64,000 nt of DNA, taken from Beta vulgaris subsp. vulgaris (taxonomy: Eukaryota; Streptophyta; Magnoliopsida; Caryophyllales; Amaranthaceae). Position numbers and translations under genes: made by a program. Within the stretch, counting starts at the first letter, position 1. Each line of letters opens with the position of its first letter. The notes below the pieces were generated by a model. It was not told where the DNA came from and did no database searches. It saw only the letters and a list, made by a program, of their open reading frames with translations. The stretch is taken from assembly GCF_026745355.1 (NCBI RefSeq), contig NC_079206.1:35901372-35965371 (forward strand), in the 5' to 3' direction. This document shows positions 21,335 through 34,365 of this stretch, in pieces.

Positions 21335-21976
21335 CCTTTATGTCCCTAGATGTGGTGTATGGGAGAGCATCCCATATTTATGGTCTACAGTCAAGGAGAG
21401 ATAAGAAAAATGGAGTAATAGGTGAAAAGAGGAAAGATTTTAATGTTCGGGGAAACCAAGGGAATTTCAACAGAAATCGAAATGGTAATGGGAATTTTCA
21501 AGGGAGAAACAACCAGGATAAGCGCAACAAGGGTAGACCTGAAAGAGTGCATCACTGCATGTTTTGTGACAAAAACCATCCTAGGAAAGACTGTAAGGGA
21601 GAACCAGTGACTTGTAACTACTGCCAAAAGAAGGGTCACAGGGAGTACGAGTGCTACTATAAACATGGTAAGGAACAAAAAGGCCAGGGGAGTGGTAATC
21701 AGGTCAGATCAGGATTCAACCAGTTAGAAAACCATGGTCCTAAGCCTGGAGGACAGCAGAGTAATCAGGGGAACTATATTAAGCCTGCAAGTGAGAGCCC
21801 TAACCAGAGTAAGCTTGCGGGAAAGATGTACGTGATTAGTCGAAAGGAAGCTAAGAAATCTGCCAACATAGTTTCTGGTAATTTTTCTATTAACACAGTC
21901 CTTGTTAAAACATTATTTGATTCGGGGGCAACTTATTTCATATCATCGTCTATCCTAAAGAATATGGGGTTAGTAG
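21335..21976 (+). pseudogene. Chromodomain gypsy (Tekay-like): C-terminal gag and start of protease
   Basis: The open frame from 21,340 encodes an Arg/Asn/Gly-rich tail of gag and two zinc-knuckle-like motifs (CMFCDKNHPRKDC at 21,557 and CNYCQKKGHREYEC at 21,614). The protease start follows, with the catalytic triad in LFDSGATYF (about 21,913). It breaks at 21,976, where a CACTA element is inserted; coding resumes in frame at 26,987. N-terminal gag and the 5' LTR are absent to the left. Confidence 0.82.
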
Positions 21977-22189
21977 CACTAGTGTAAAAAACAGCTTTTG
22001 CTACTTATCAAATGCTTTGGTTGATTAATCAACCCGAGCATTTATGATACAAATGCTCATGTGGATTAGTCAACCGAAGCATTTTATACCAAATGCTCCG
22101 GTTGACTAATCAACACGAGCATTTGTGATACAAATGCTCGGGTTGATCAACGGAGCAGTTGTGATAGGTATGCGCGAGTTATTTTCTAA

Positions 22190-22530
22190 TTGTTATCAAA
22201 TACTTATTACTCAGCCGTCCCAAATTAAAGCCCAAGTCTTCTCAATTCAGTTATGAATCCTAACTTCTAAGTCGCCTCTCCCTCCTAACTCCCAAGTCCT
22301 TCACATCCTCCACCACTCAGTCGTCCTCCATCGTCCCTCCCTCCGTCGGATTTCAATTGGAACTCGCTTCGCACAAGTCCCTGACCGTCGTTCGAAGTCT
22401 GCCGCAGTTCGAAGTCCCTGGCGGTTGCTGCTTCCACCACAGTTTAGGTTCAATCGAGTTCGAAGTCTGCCGCCATTGCTGCTTCCACCACAGTTCACCG
22501 GCCGCAGTTCAATCGAGCATTTGATCCCTC
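22190..22530. other. Leader-like GC-richer block inside the CACTA element
   Basis: CT- and GC-rich, with a repeated segment GTTCGAAGTC...GCCGC...CTGCTTCCACCACAGTT (about 22,388-22,495, two and a half copies). It may be a captured 5' UTR or promoter. No protein is recognised on either strand. Confidence 0.35.
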
Positions 22531-23424
22531 AGGTTTCTTTCTTTCTCTCTCCAAAAATTTATGTGAAACACCCTAAATTAGCAATTTTTGTACTAGTGTC
22601 CCTAATGATATCCGTGATTAAATTGTTTTGACACCGATACCTTTGAAATTAGGGTTTCTGTTTGTTTTATGGTTCGTGAAATTAGGGATTAGGACTTGCA
22701 GTGGCTAATTTTGTTGATTCTTAGTAATTTTATCACTTGATCTTGATGCCTGAAAACCCTAATTTCGTGTACCATTTTATTTTGATAAATTAGATTAAGA
22801 ACTGACCTTGGAACGAAGTGCGAGTCAGCAGCGGCAGCAGGAAGCGTCGACAATGTTGGTGCATCAGTAGCAACAGGAGATCTAATGATAAGCCTAATTC
22901 TTTCTTTCTCCCTCCTTGTTCTCAGATCTAAAGGTAACCCTAATTCTGTCGCCTCTTTTCTTTAGATTTCTTATTGCTTCACCCAATTTATTGCATAATA
23001 TTGTAAATCCATATACTAATATGTAACTTATTTTATTAATTGTTAGGAAATTCATTATAGTGGATTAACTAGGTTACATTAGAACTTTCTATATAAGGTA
23101 TGATATCATTAACTCATTTTTTCAGTGATAATTATCTGAAAGAAATGTGCAGGCTCATTCAGTATATAAGAAAGAAGAGATATAGGATGGATGAAAAAGA
23201 TATAGCTATCAAATTATCATAATTGAGCACAAGAATATTATGTTTGCAAGAATAAGAAATATTTTATCTGATCTTGAAGCACCTTTCTTGTTCCTTTTGT
23301 CCACATAACTCGTGAAATAGGTTCAGGCATAAATATTCCATGGCTGATGAAAATGGTTTTTTCATTGACATGTGACCCAGGTAACACTCCTCTCAAGGAT
23401 TCATCACATAATTCTGGTGCAGTT

Positions 23425-23512
23425 TCTTGGATATTGCCAAGAAGATGCAAAAGCATCCTTGTATACGAGTTCATGCACAATGGAACTCTCAAAGAACATC
23501 TTTATGGTAATA
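23425..23512 (+). pseudogene. LRR receptor-like kinase exon fragment captured in CACTA
   Basis: Encodes GYCQEDAK in one frame, then after a one-base shift SILVYEFMHNGTLKEHLYG, ending at a GTAAT donor. This is subdomain V of a plant LRR receptor kinase; the LVYEFMHNGTLKEHLYG string is typical of the family that includes At1g67720. Nothing of the catalytic loop (HRD) or of the ectodomain is nearby, so it is a single captured exon. Confidence 0.78.
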
Positions 23513-25282
23513 AAGTTCATGACTACATTTAGTAGATGAGTAGAGTACTACTATAGTATATAGTATTGCTATCAATGTGTTTTTGAACTTCATTTAGGAG
23601 TTTGTTAATCTGTGACTCATTCGCAGTTTAAGCTTTTCGAGAATATTGACTTCTTGAATTCTCCTTTTCTTGAATATGGGGAAAAAATAAGAAGCTTGTA
23701 GCAGCTTTTTTTTCTTTCCTTTTTTAGCTACATTGTAGTGATATCTGCAAGCACAAGAATTTAAATTTACGTTAGCAAAAAGGTTATATCCACTTGTCAT
23801 GTCACGAGCTAATAGAGACCCTAACAATATAACCGCACATGCTTAGAATATTGAAGTACATAACATAAATGGGCTCTACACTTATTTCCCAGTGTCACTT
23901 CCAATTTTGCTGGCATGTGCTACAAAAATGAGTATTCTGGGAGTACAGTTTTGGTATTACATATGCGAAAATCTCAAGCAAATTTATTACATATGCTAGA
24001 AAACTTGAAAATTTTATTTTTATTAAGAGACTTACAGACTTGCTAAAAGACCATAATGAGTTGACAGCTAACTATAATTATACATAGCACAGAAATCAAT
24101 GATAATCAAAGAGCTTGCACAGTTGTCCTTTTAATCAGTATCCATTCAATATAGCTCCTCTGTTCTCAACCCCCGATCATCATTCTTGATTTTTTCAATC
24201 AGAAAGGACAATAGAACACTAAGATGTCCAAAAGCCAATCAGATCTTGTGAAAGGCCTCTACACATGAAATAAGGGGAGGAATAGGGAAGGGAGGGGATT
24301 AAAAAGCGAAAACTAGCATCTAAAAATTATACATCATAGCTGATCTTAAGAGCCACGAGAAAGAACTGTGCATTATTTTTGTACATCAACCAACCATCGA
24401 CATAGATGTATTCATTATGCCATCACCCACTACCATTATAACATATGAGCATTAACAGGAAATTTCATGAGACCTGATCTGGTACATTCTTCCTCCATGT
24501 TCTTTTATTATGTCATGATATTTGATACATTACCTAAATTGAAATATTCCTACACACTTTTAGTATAAATACCACCTTACCCTCACTTTATTCTTCCACT
24601 CTTAATATTAACTAAGTTTTAGGTTAATTTGTTATGTATCATGTAGTTTGTTTGTCCAGGATGCTTGTGGAGAATTCCCTTTTTAGAATAAAATAGGCCT
24701 CTATTTGGCATCACGGATTTATCATCTGCATGTGAATTTCTCTCTTGTTTGATTCTTTGGTTTTTGTAGTAAATGGTCCAACTGATTAATTAGCATTTCT
24801 CGAGTAAGCCCTGTTGAGGCAGAAGATTCAAGGCAATAGTTACTGTAATGTCGTTCAGTTGTTGTTGTGCTGAAGTTGAAGTTGATCAATTCCTGTTTTG
24901 ATGGATTAGTTGTGACATTTATATTATACTCCCTTAGTCTACTCATTTCATTTGGCACAAAGTAAAAGGAGAATTATTGAGTGGGGTGTATGAAAGAAAA
25001 GAAGTGTTGTAACTGTTATATTCTATTTATCTATTCAAAGAGCTTTTTTTTAGGGGATAGAGCTAATGAGTGAGCCACAAGATTGGAATGTTCGTGGAGT
25101 AAGTAATAAAAACAATATAAAAAGGGTTTGTTCTCCCTATATAGATTATGCTAATGCTTAATATTTAGTTATTTGCAATTATTTTTGCTACCTAACAACT
25201 AGTTATAGTAAATGTATCGGTTCATTCTTTATGTTCTTTCATAATTTATTGTCTTGATCATCTTGTTATAACTAATTGATAT

Positions 25283-25560
25283 ATGACATCAGAAACTAAT
25301 CCCAATGGTCATTCTGAAAGTGAATACCCAAATGAAAACACAAGTTTGAAGGAATTTGAAATCCCAACTAAGATAGAAGGTGGTATGTTTTTTTGTCTGA
25401 TATCGTGGCAATTGTGTTCCTATGCCTGGAGTATGGTAATTAACTTTGTATTGGCAATCTCTTTTCTAGGGGACAATGCAGCATTAGTTATCTACACTAG
25501 TGGAACAACTGGTAAGCCAAAAGGTGTCGTTCACACGCATCGAAGCGTGTCGGCACAAGT
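25283..25560 (+). pseudogene. AMP-binding acyl-activating enzyme fragment captured in CACTA
   Basis: Two exon-like blocks are separated by a small intron (GTATG at 25,382, acceptor TTTTCTAG before 25,470). The second encodes DNAALVIYTSGTTGKPKGVV followed by HTHRSVSAQV, which contains the AMP-binding signature (P-loop YTSGTTGKPKG). The wording resembles plant malonyl-CoA synthetase (AAE13)-type proteins, but other acyl-activating enzymes share it. The rest of the enzyme is absent. Confidence 0.75.
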
Positions 25561-26283
25561 ACCCATCTATATGCCCTCTCAGTTCTAATCTATGGGCCTA
25601 GGGTAATGTCATTCTCTAAATGCCATATCTTGGACTTGTTTAATATATAATATAAGGTGATGCATATTGAGTCGTTATTATAAATCTCTACTGTGAATTG
25701 TTGTCTATTACTCTACAACCTGTAAATTTCTACAAGGCATTTTCTAGAATTTTACTTGATTTGCAACTGATTAACGAGGGTATTCGAGTGATAGAAGGAA
25801 CTGAGAATTCAGAAGAAGCTTGGAACAATTGGGGCTTTGAGTCTCTCGGTTGTTTCTTCTATTTCTATTGTTATATGCAATAAAGCCCTTATGAGTTCTC
25901 TGGGTTTTCATTTTGGTAAGTAAATTCTTCTAAACTTTACATTTGGGTGTTTTTTTTTTCTCATTAGTTTAATTGTGTGGTTGATGAGTTCTGATTTTTT
26001 TTCATAATCTATGAATTTTTTTGGGTTTTTTTTTTATATTCATGATGGAAAGTTATGTTTTGTTTATGTTATTTTAATGCATAAATGTGGCCTCATTACT
26101 AACCTATATATGCATAGACAGTAACCTTGTTTATCTTAATTAGTGACTCATGTTGCACTAACTAATGGTGTGGTGCATCGTATATAAGAATTTGTGTGTC
26201 AGGTTCACAAGATTGGGGATCTATGTAAAAATTTTGTGATTTTGAATTGACAGTAACATGACTGCTGTTGTTACCCACTACAG

Positions 26284-26418
26284 ATGGTTGTTGCGATCAA
26301 GAAGATACTATATGCTGCTGACGAGAAGGAATCTGCGCTCTCCGAAGCTCAGCAAGTTCTGTTAAAATCCCTTGATTTTGATGTAGTTGATCCTGAGGAG
26401 GAGAAGAGTGTAGACTGA
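26284..26418 (+). pseudogene. Unidentified terminal exon inside the CACTA element
   Basis: After TACAG the frame encodes MVVAIKKILYAADEKESALS..., ends in an acidic tail (DVVDPEEEKSVD) and stops with TGA. It looks like a real C-terminal exon by composition. I do not recognise the family. It may belong to the same donor as one of the other fragments or to a third gene. Confidence 0.4.
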
Positions 26419-26986
26419 TGTGTTACAGACTCTGGATCATAAACACATGTCAATTTCTCCAGTGAAACAAGAGAATTGAAGACCCTGTCCTGTTTTATGG
26501 TTTCCTTATCACAAGTCATAACCATGTACACATCAATGATAAACGTACAATGGCAATGGAACATTAGTTTTCTCATAAGGAAGTTCTGTTGTTTAATTGT
26601 ATTTGATTTTGTTACAGTTGATACATTTCTTGGCTGCTCATGTATTCAGTTGTGATTTTTTGGCTCCTGTTATAAGATGGAATTTTTGTTTCGTTTTCTC
26701 GTGTTTTGCAGACCTGTTACTCATGCTGCTGGCCAGCAGGGTAGCACGTCTGAATTTTTTTTTATAAGAAAAGCTCAAATGCTTCGGTTGTTAAGGAAAA
26801 ACTGGAGCATTTGTGATCACAAATACTCCGATTTTTCCTTTGGAGCATTTAAAAACAAATGCTTCAGTTGTAAACCGGAGCATTTGTAAAATGCTCAAAT
26901 GCTTGTATGAAGTTTGCTACGCGTTAAATACGGAGTATTTGGGGCCTAAACAATCGGAGCATTTGAGGTTTTTTCTACTAGTGTAG

Positions 26987-29900
26987 ATTATAAAGAAATT
27001 GACTTGTCTAGCAGTATTCCCACTAGAGAGATCATAAGGTGTACCAAGTTGTTTAGAAATTTGCCTTTGAAGATAAGAGACTGTGTTTTTCCATCTGACT
27101 TAATAGAATTCAATTTGGGAGACCTAGATGTGATTCTTGGGATGAATTGGTTAAGTCGTTACAAGGCCAATATCGATTGTGATATTCAAAAGGTAGAGTT
27201 GAGAAACCCTTTGGGAAAATCGACCTCCTATAGACATTTTAGGAAACCTAAGAAGTTTGTAGTTATCTCTGCAATGCAAGTGAGGAAATTGATGAGAAAA
27301 TGATGTGAATTATTCTTCTGTAGTGTGCAGGATGTGGGTAAGGGAGTCGAAGTAAAGCTTGAGGATGTCCCAATTGTGAACAAGTTTATGGATGTGTTTC
27401 TGAGTGAGATTTCAAGTATGCCACCTGCTAGAGCTGTTGAGTTCACCATAGACTTAGTTCCAGGAAATGCACCTATATCTAAGGTACCCTATAAAATGGT
27501 ACCTCCTGAGATGAGTGAGCTGAAAATGCAATTGCAAGAACTACTAGATAAAGGTTATATCATGCCTATTGCATCACCTTGGGGAGCTCATGTGTTGTTT
27601 GTGAAGAAAAAGGATGGTAGCATGAGGCTATGTATTGATTATAGGGAGTTGAATAATGTAACCATCAAAAACAAATATCCTTTGCCTAGAATAGATAACC
27701 TATTCGACTAGTTGAATGGAGCGAGTGTGTTCTGAAAGATTGACTTACGTTCAGGATATCATCAATTGAGGGTAGCTGATAAGGATGTACCTAAGACTGC
27801 CTTTAGAACGCGTTATGGTTACTATGAGTTCACTGTAATACCATTTGGGTTAACCAATGCTCCTGCTATATTTATGGATTTAATGAATAGGATCTTTCAT
27901 GAGTTTCTAGATAAGTTTGTGGTGGTGTTCATTGATGACATACTAATATATTCGAGGAATGAAGCTGAGCATGATGAGCACTTGAGGATCATTTTGGAGA
28001 CATTGAGTAAAAACCAATTATATGCCAATTCCTCTAAGTGTGAGTTTCGTTTAGAGAAAGTAGCGTTTTTGGGTCACTATGTGTCTAAGGAAGGAGTCAG
28101 TGCCCAACTCCAAAAAGCGTGTCAAGTATCAGAAGTTTCCTAGGTCTAGCTGGTTATTATAGGAGATTTGTGAGAGATTTCTCGAAGATAGCGAGGCATA
28201 TGACCAACTTGATGAAAAAGGAGTCAAAATTTGATTGGAGTGAAAAGTGTGAATAAGCCTTTCAGATTTTGAAGGATCGTTTAACCTTTGCACCTGTTTT
28301 AACCATGCCTGATGGGAATGAGGGATTTGAGGTATATAGTGATGCTTTGAAAAATGGTCTAGGATGTGTGCTACAGCAGAATGGGAAGGTAATTGCATAT
28401 GCGTCGTCAATTGAAACCTTATGAGGCTAATTATTCTACCCAATACCTAGAGTTAGCTGCCATAGTGTTTGCATTGAAAATTTAGAGACATTACCTCTAT
28501 CGAGCAACTTGTAAGATATTCACAAACCATAAGTGTTTGAAGTACATTTTCACCCAAAAAGACCTGAATATGAGGAAAAGAAGATGGCTAGAGTTGATTA
28601 AGGAATATGACCTAGACATCTTGTATCATGAGGGGAAAGCCAATGTGGTTGCTTATGCCTTGAGTAGAAAATCGAGTCATAGTTTAAGTGTCTTGATAGT
28701 CCTTGAGGAGTTGTGTCGAGATATGCAAAGGCTGAGCCTAGAACTTTTAAATCCTGGGGAAAGTGAGGCAAGAATTAGCGCCATATCTTTGGGTTTGTCA
28801 GTTTTCGATAAGATCAAAGAGGGTCAAGTTGGGGATGAGCACGTAGATAAGATCAAGGAGAAAACAAAGCAAGGTAAGGAAGCTGACTTTAAGATTCATG
28901 ACGATGGGAGTCTAAGGTTTAAAGGGAGGTGGTGTGTACCAGGGTGATAAATTGTATAAATACCTTAAGGTTATCTATTGGTGTCCAAATATAAAGCGAC
29001 AGGTAGCTGAGTATGTGTCTAAGTGCCTAACCTGTCGGAAGGTGAAGATATATCATAAGAGACCCTTGGGGAAGGTTCAATATTTAGAGGTTCCTGGATG
29101 GAAGTGGGATTCTATTTCTATGGACTTTGTGACTACATTACCTAAAACAAGGAGTGGAAACGACATTATTTGGGTTATTGTTGATTAAGTTAACCAAATC
29201 CGTTGTGTTCATACCTATTAAGGAGACATGGAAAAAGAAGCAACTCGCTAAGACTTACATTAGGCATGTGGTGAGACTACATGGAGTTCCAAAGGATATT
29301 ATTTCTGATCGTGACTCTAGGTTCTTTCGAAATTTTAGAAAAAGGTCCAATTAAATCTTAAAACAACATTGAAAATGAGTACAGCCTTTCACCCTGCGAC
29401 TGATGGTCAGACTGCGAGGACTAACCAAACTATGGAGGACATGTTGAGAGCATGTGCGATTGACTTTCAAGGTAGTTGGGAGGACCAATTAAACCTGATT
29501 GAGTTTTCCTATAATAATAGTTATCATGCGAGCATAAAGATGGCACCTTCTGAGGCATTATATGGACAGAAATGTAGAAGTCCCATTTGTTGGAACGACT
29601 TTAGTGAAAATATAGTCTTGGGGACAGAGTTATTGAGGAAACCGTCAAGAATGTCAGATTGATTCAGGCTAGAATTCAAGCTGCACAAGATAGACAGAAG
29701 TGTTATGTTGATGACTTGAAACAACGTGAGGAAGAGTTTTGCTATAGGTGATAAGGTTTTCTTGAAAGTATCACCCACTAAGGGCGTCATGAGATTTGGG
29801 AAAAAGGGAAAGTTAAGTGCTAAGTATGTAGTCCCATATGAGATTTTATAGCGAATTGGGAAAGTAGCCTATAGATTGGCATTGCTAATGGAGTTTGAGA

Positions 29901-30209
29901 AGATGCAGGACGTGTTCCATATTTCCCAACTTAAGCGCTATATCACTGATGAGTGTCATGTCCTAGAGCTAGCCTGAACGAATTCATATCGATAGTAGCC
30001 TCACATATGAGGAAAGACCTGTCAAGATTCTCGATAGGAAAGTGCGTAGTACACGCACTAAGGACATTCACATCGTGAAGGTACTTTGGTCTAACCACGA
30101 GTCTGCAGAGGCAACGTGGGAAGCCGAAGATGATATGAGAAAGAAGTATCAAGACTTATTTCTTGAGGTGAGTTACAAGGGCGTAACTCGTTTTCTTCAA
30201 GGGGGATAG
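26987..30209 (+). pseudogene. Chromodomain gypsy polyprotein remnant: protease, RT, RNase H, integrase, chromodomain
   Basis: In order: protease end (DVILGMNWLSRY, 27,127); reverse transcriptase (27,480-28,130) with [17 protein letters not shown] and the catalytic FIDDILIYS at 27,933; degenerate RNase H (28,170-28,690); integrase zinc finger ending CLTCRKVK (29,020); integrase core with SMDFVTTLPKT and ISDRDSRFF; and a C-terminal chromodomain (VKVLWSNHESAEATWEAEDD, 30,078). Stops at 27,301, 27,709 and 27,733 and several frameshifts make it dead. The third catalytic residue of integrase (Glu in TDGQTERT) is Ala here (TDGQTART, 29,400). The chromodomain places it among Tekay-like chromoviruses. 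Confidence 0.88.
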
Positions 30210-30465
30210 AACGCGATAAATTTTGCGTTTTTTGTCTATTTCTATTAGATTTACATGCATATGTATGCCTATGTTGGGTAATTTGCACATGTTGGTGCAA
30301 AAGAAGTAGATTCTCCGCATAAGAAAATGTGTTCATAAGTAACATAAGTGTTTTAAGTTAGTAAAAGTGTGCACAAGAGGCACAATTCTTTTTAAACTTT
30401 TGAAAAGACGAGTGCAAACTTTTGAAAGTATATGAGTTTTCGTGTCAAGTTTCGGGACAAAACTT

Positions 30466-30481
30466 CTTTTAAGGGGTAGAC
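30466..30481 (+). other. Polypurine tract of the chromodomain gypsy element
   Basis: TTTTAAGGGGTAGAC directly precedes the 3' LTR. Confidence 0.65.
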
Positions 30482-33060
30482 TGTAATCCCCCGTAATTTT
30501 AAAGGATTTTATTAATATATTGTAGTATTTTATGTATTTATATTTAAACATAATTTAGTTTTAAATGATTTGATTATTTAAAGAAGGTTGACTATTTTAA
30601 AAGTCAAATGGAACTATTTTAAGGATTTAAGGAAGTTAAAAATATTTAATCAAGCATGCTTTAATAAATGTTTAAATACCAATTTATATTCGAAAAGAAA
30701 TCTAAGTGGAGTTGAGAAACCCACTTTTAAGTAGATTAGGAAAAAGGAGTTATATTGATGTTAGGAGTTCTAATTTATTTATCCTATTCATCATCAATTT
30801 TAAGTGAGCCAAATCTCCTTTTCCTAAGCCCAAAAGGAAACCTCCTTATAAATATCTTAATACCCAATTATTTTACCCCACACAAAGATTATTTTCTCTC
30901 TCCTCACACTCAAAGTTTTCGGCCAACATCCATTCTTCTATCTCCTCACCGTTTTTCGTTTTCTCTCTCTCTCTCTAATATTTTCTTCTTCTTCAAGTAA
31001 TGTTTCTTCTTCAACAGAAAATGTCAAAAAACCTTCAAATCTTCAACTCGAGCGTCAGATTTTGCTGCCGCGTGTCCTTTGTTTTGGCGCCTTTCATTCC
31101 TTTTTCTTAATTCTTTGCTTTGTTGGTTAATTTCTTTTCTTCTTCCTCACGTTTCCATTAAAGACTATGTTTTTATGCTTTATTTTAATGTTAATCATGA
31201 TTGATTTTAATTTACTGTTTTAATAAATAATCTTGATTCATATATATTATATATAATAAGAATAAAATCCAGATTTGTTTATTATTGTTAGATTGAAGTT
31301 TTAATCATTAAAGCATGGATTTTTAGGGTGTTAATTACTAGAAAACCATAGTAGCATGTTGTATACTATGAGATTGGTTCAGATTATAATTTTAAACATG
31401 TTTACATATGTTTAAAGAGGGTTTTATGATTTTATAAGTTGCTGGAATTTCAGAAAAGATTTTATTAATGGAGTTTTAAGAATTTTAATTACTAGTATGG
31501 TAGTACTATACTAGGAATTAAAAATAATTGAAGTTTCTATAGTAAAATCAATTTTTGTTTAAAGGAGATTTTAAATATTTTAAAGTTGCTGTGTTTTTAT
31601 TTAAGAGTATTGATTTTAGTTTGTATTGATTTCTAGGCGGAGAATATTCTTTAGGAGACTTTTAAAGAGTTAAAAGTGGTCTGCCGACTAGTTTACACAA
31701 GGTACGTACATACATGTGTGCTATGTGATTAGTATCATGATTTAAGGAGAAAAAGTTGTAGTATCATGTATAGGAACTTTATAAGTTCATATGGGATTTC
31801 TAGTATGATTGATTTCTACATGTTTTATGCCTAGGTGCAAGCATATTAATTATGAGAATTATTATGAGTTAAAGATTTTTCATGTTTGTATGGATTTATT
31901 GATGCAAGCATGTGGATGAGAACTTGAGTTATGAATTCACATAGGGGAATTAATATGTTATTAAGATTGAATCATGCTATTCATGTGTTCCCTACAAGTA
32001 TTATTTTCACTACTTTATGAAGATTGTGGGCCTTATTTGGTAAGTTGACAAGTTATGCCATTTTAAAGGTAAGTTTGATTGTTGGCTAGGTTCAACAAAT
32101 AGGAAAGTTTTAGATTAAAAGAGAGTAAGATTTGGGTCGTAAGTTGTGAACTTGTGATCACTTATTAATCCTAAGATAAAAGAAGTTCAGTTGTGCATGT
32201 TTGCTTTGTATTCTGTGTTGATTGTATGTATGTCATAACAAGTAATAACTTGTAAAGAACGTAAAGTGTAACGAGGATAGTTATAGACTTTAGACTGGTG
32301 CACATCTAGAGTTGGACATTAGGAATTGGGGTACATGGTGAGCGAGCCATGGCTTTTCATGGGAGATGGATTGATCACCATCCCTATTACAAGTTAGCAA
32401 AGGTTCCTCGATATCGCAGGTCATTTCTGGAATACGTGGTAGCTCCCGTATTTTGTCTTCCTAGTGAAGGCATTAGTATATAAGACAACTCTGGTCCAAT
32501 AACTATTCCATTTGATTAATAAAAAGATGTTTAGAGTTTAGTTCAATTAAAGTTGTGTGCAGAATATTATATGATTATATTATTATTTATCCCTGCATGT
32601 TATTTGTTGAGTATCATGTTAGGAATGTTTATGTTTTAGTATGTAGTACTCACCTTTGCTGATTACGTGCTTTGTTTGTGATTGTGATCATGGCTTTGCC
32701 TTATTGATCTTGTGATGACCCATTTACGTGAGCAGATTCTTTAATGCATTGACATTACAGGTTCGCAGATGTGCATCATTGGAAATCTGGAATGGAGAGA
32801 ATGTGCAACTAATATATTTTGTTTTCTGCATTAATGGGAACGTAATTTATTAAGTTTTTTGAGTAGACTCATTTAGATTGTTTGATTTTTAAATACTTAT
32901 TTTTTTATTTATAATAAAGTGTAAAGGTTAGTTATTTTTTTTCTGCTGCAAAATTCTGAATAAGCCGATACGTTATCACACGGGGGATAATACTTGGGTT
33001 ATTCTCTAAGTTTATATTATAAAGGTATTTCTGAAAAGAGATAATTATCGAGGTGTTACA
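30482..33060 (+). repeat. 3' LTR of the chromodomain gypsy element
   Basis: 2,579 bp, beginning TGTAATCCCCCG and ending CGAGGTGTTACA (TGTAA/TTACA). A TATA-like TTATAAATATC (30,845) is followed by a CT-rich leader (30,895-31,015). No coding capacity. No 5' counterpart is in the window. Confidence 0.85.
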
Positions 33061-34365
33061 CTATAAGTCGAGTGCTAGATATTGGGCCGTCATATAAGCG
33101 TTTTCCTTTATTGGTTGAACTTCCAAGTAGTTTGCACTATTGTAGGCAATCAATGTCGACAGTGAACCCTACCATTACCTAAACTGGTATTTGAATTCTT
33201 CTTGAAACTTGAAGATGAAGCTGAGATCATTTTTTTATGCAAATTTCAGTCTTGTAGTATTTAGAGTTCACTTAGGGAAAAAAGGGATTCTGGAGAAGTA
33301 TGAGAGAATTGGGGAAGAAAGTCTTTGTCTTCAATTGAAGAAGGAGAAAATAAAGGCAAATGGCTTCTTTTTGTTTAAGTAAAAAAAAATTAGGATTAAA
33401 AAAGAAGAAATAATAAAAGGGAGAGAATCCGGTGAGAATTTCGGGCGCCCACCTCATTTATGGCACAAACTACACCCAAGTTCATACTTTGGGGTGTTCT
33501 GGCTATAAGTCGTAGTTGGGGCTATTTTGTGCACCAGCGCTATAGTTCAGGGTGTTAAGACCAATTTGATCGATTTTTATTCTAGATTGAGAAAAATTGA
33601 GAAGATTCTCTCCAAATATGAATAGTGTCAAGATTGCAAATGAGAAAGATAAAAAAACACAGGAAGTATTTGATATTAATTGATTGGAATTAATAAATTT
33701 TGATTTATATGTTTATTATGCTAGAATAAATTCTAAAAAGATCCCGTTTTTTTATAATCACCGAAAATAAATGTTTAATTTCAACTATTTTTTAGATTTT
33801 TATAAAGATTATTTGTTAGATTTAAAATTATTTAGTGTTAATAAGATTAATCATCAAAATCAGTAATTAAATATTTGATTTTTAATTTGCTAAAAAGATC
33901 CAATGTTCATCACCCACATAGATCTAATAATATGATGCCTGAAAATAACTTGTTATTTTCCCACTAATTTTTGATGTTTGTCATATTATTTGTAGATTAA
34001 GTTAATTTTTGTGTTTAATTCAATTAATCATAAACTTCGAGGATAATAATTAAAATATTTAATTTTATTTGTTATGATAATTTAAGAAATCACCCTAACA
34101 TTTCTGAATTTTTCAGATACTATTAGATTTTTTTTGCCCTAATTTTGGATTCTTGTTAGATTTAACGTTTACTAAGAGTGCACATTGAAATCCAAATCTT
34201 AACAAACCCAAAATTATGTTTAATTTTTCTAATTGATTCAGATTTCCTGCCCTAGTTTTTGGATTAATAAAATAAAATTAAATCCTTAATCTTTAAACAA
34301 ATTGTTGGACAAAAATTAGTTTAAATTTATAGTGAATTGTAGCATAAATTAAATAAGGACAGCCA
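33061..34365. other. AT-rich non-coding DNA
   Basis: No gene. It contains diverged direct repeats, such as AAAAAGATCC (33,737 and 33,893) and TGCCCTA(A/G)TTTTTGGATT-like words (34,137 and 34,245), which suggest an old unclassified LTR. Confidence 0.4.

Larger units (their letters stand above)
21977..26983. mobile_element. CACTA (En/Spm-type) element carrying host gene fragments
   Basis: Ends CACTAGTGTAAAAAACAGC (left) and TTTTTTCTACTAGTG (right), inverted with a few mismatches, with 3-bp TAG duplications at 21,974-21,976 and 26,984-26,986. Subterminal arrays of AATGCTC/GAGCATT with GGTTGA occur at both ends (about 22,008-22,160 and 26,775-26,965), as expected for transposase-binding sites. 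No transposase is visible. The 5-kb interior holds an LRR receptor-kinase exon, an AMP-binding-enzyme fragment with an intron, and at least one more unidentified exon. It is best described as a non-autonomous, gene-capturing CACTA element sitting in a gypsy protease gene. Confidence 0.9.
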
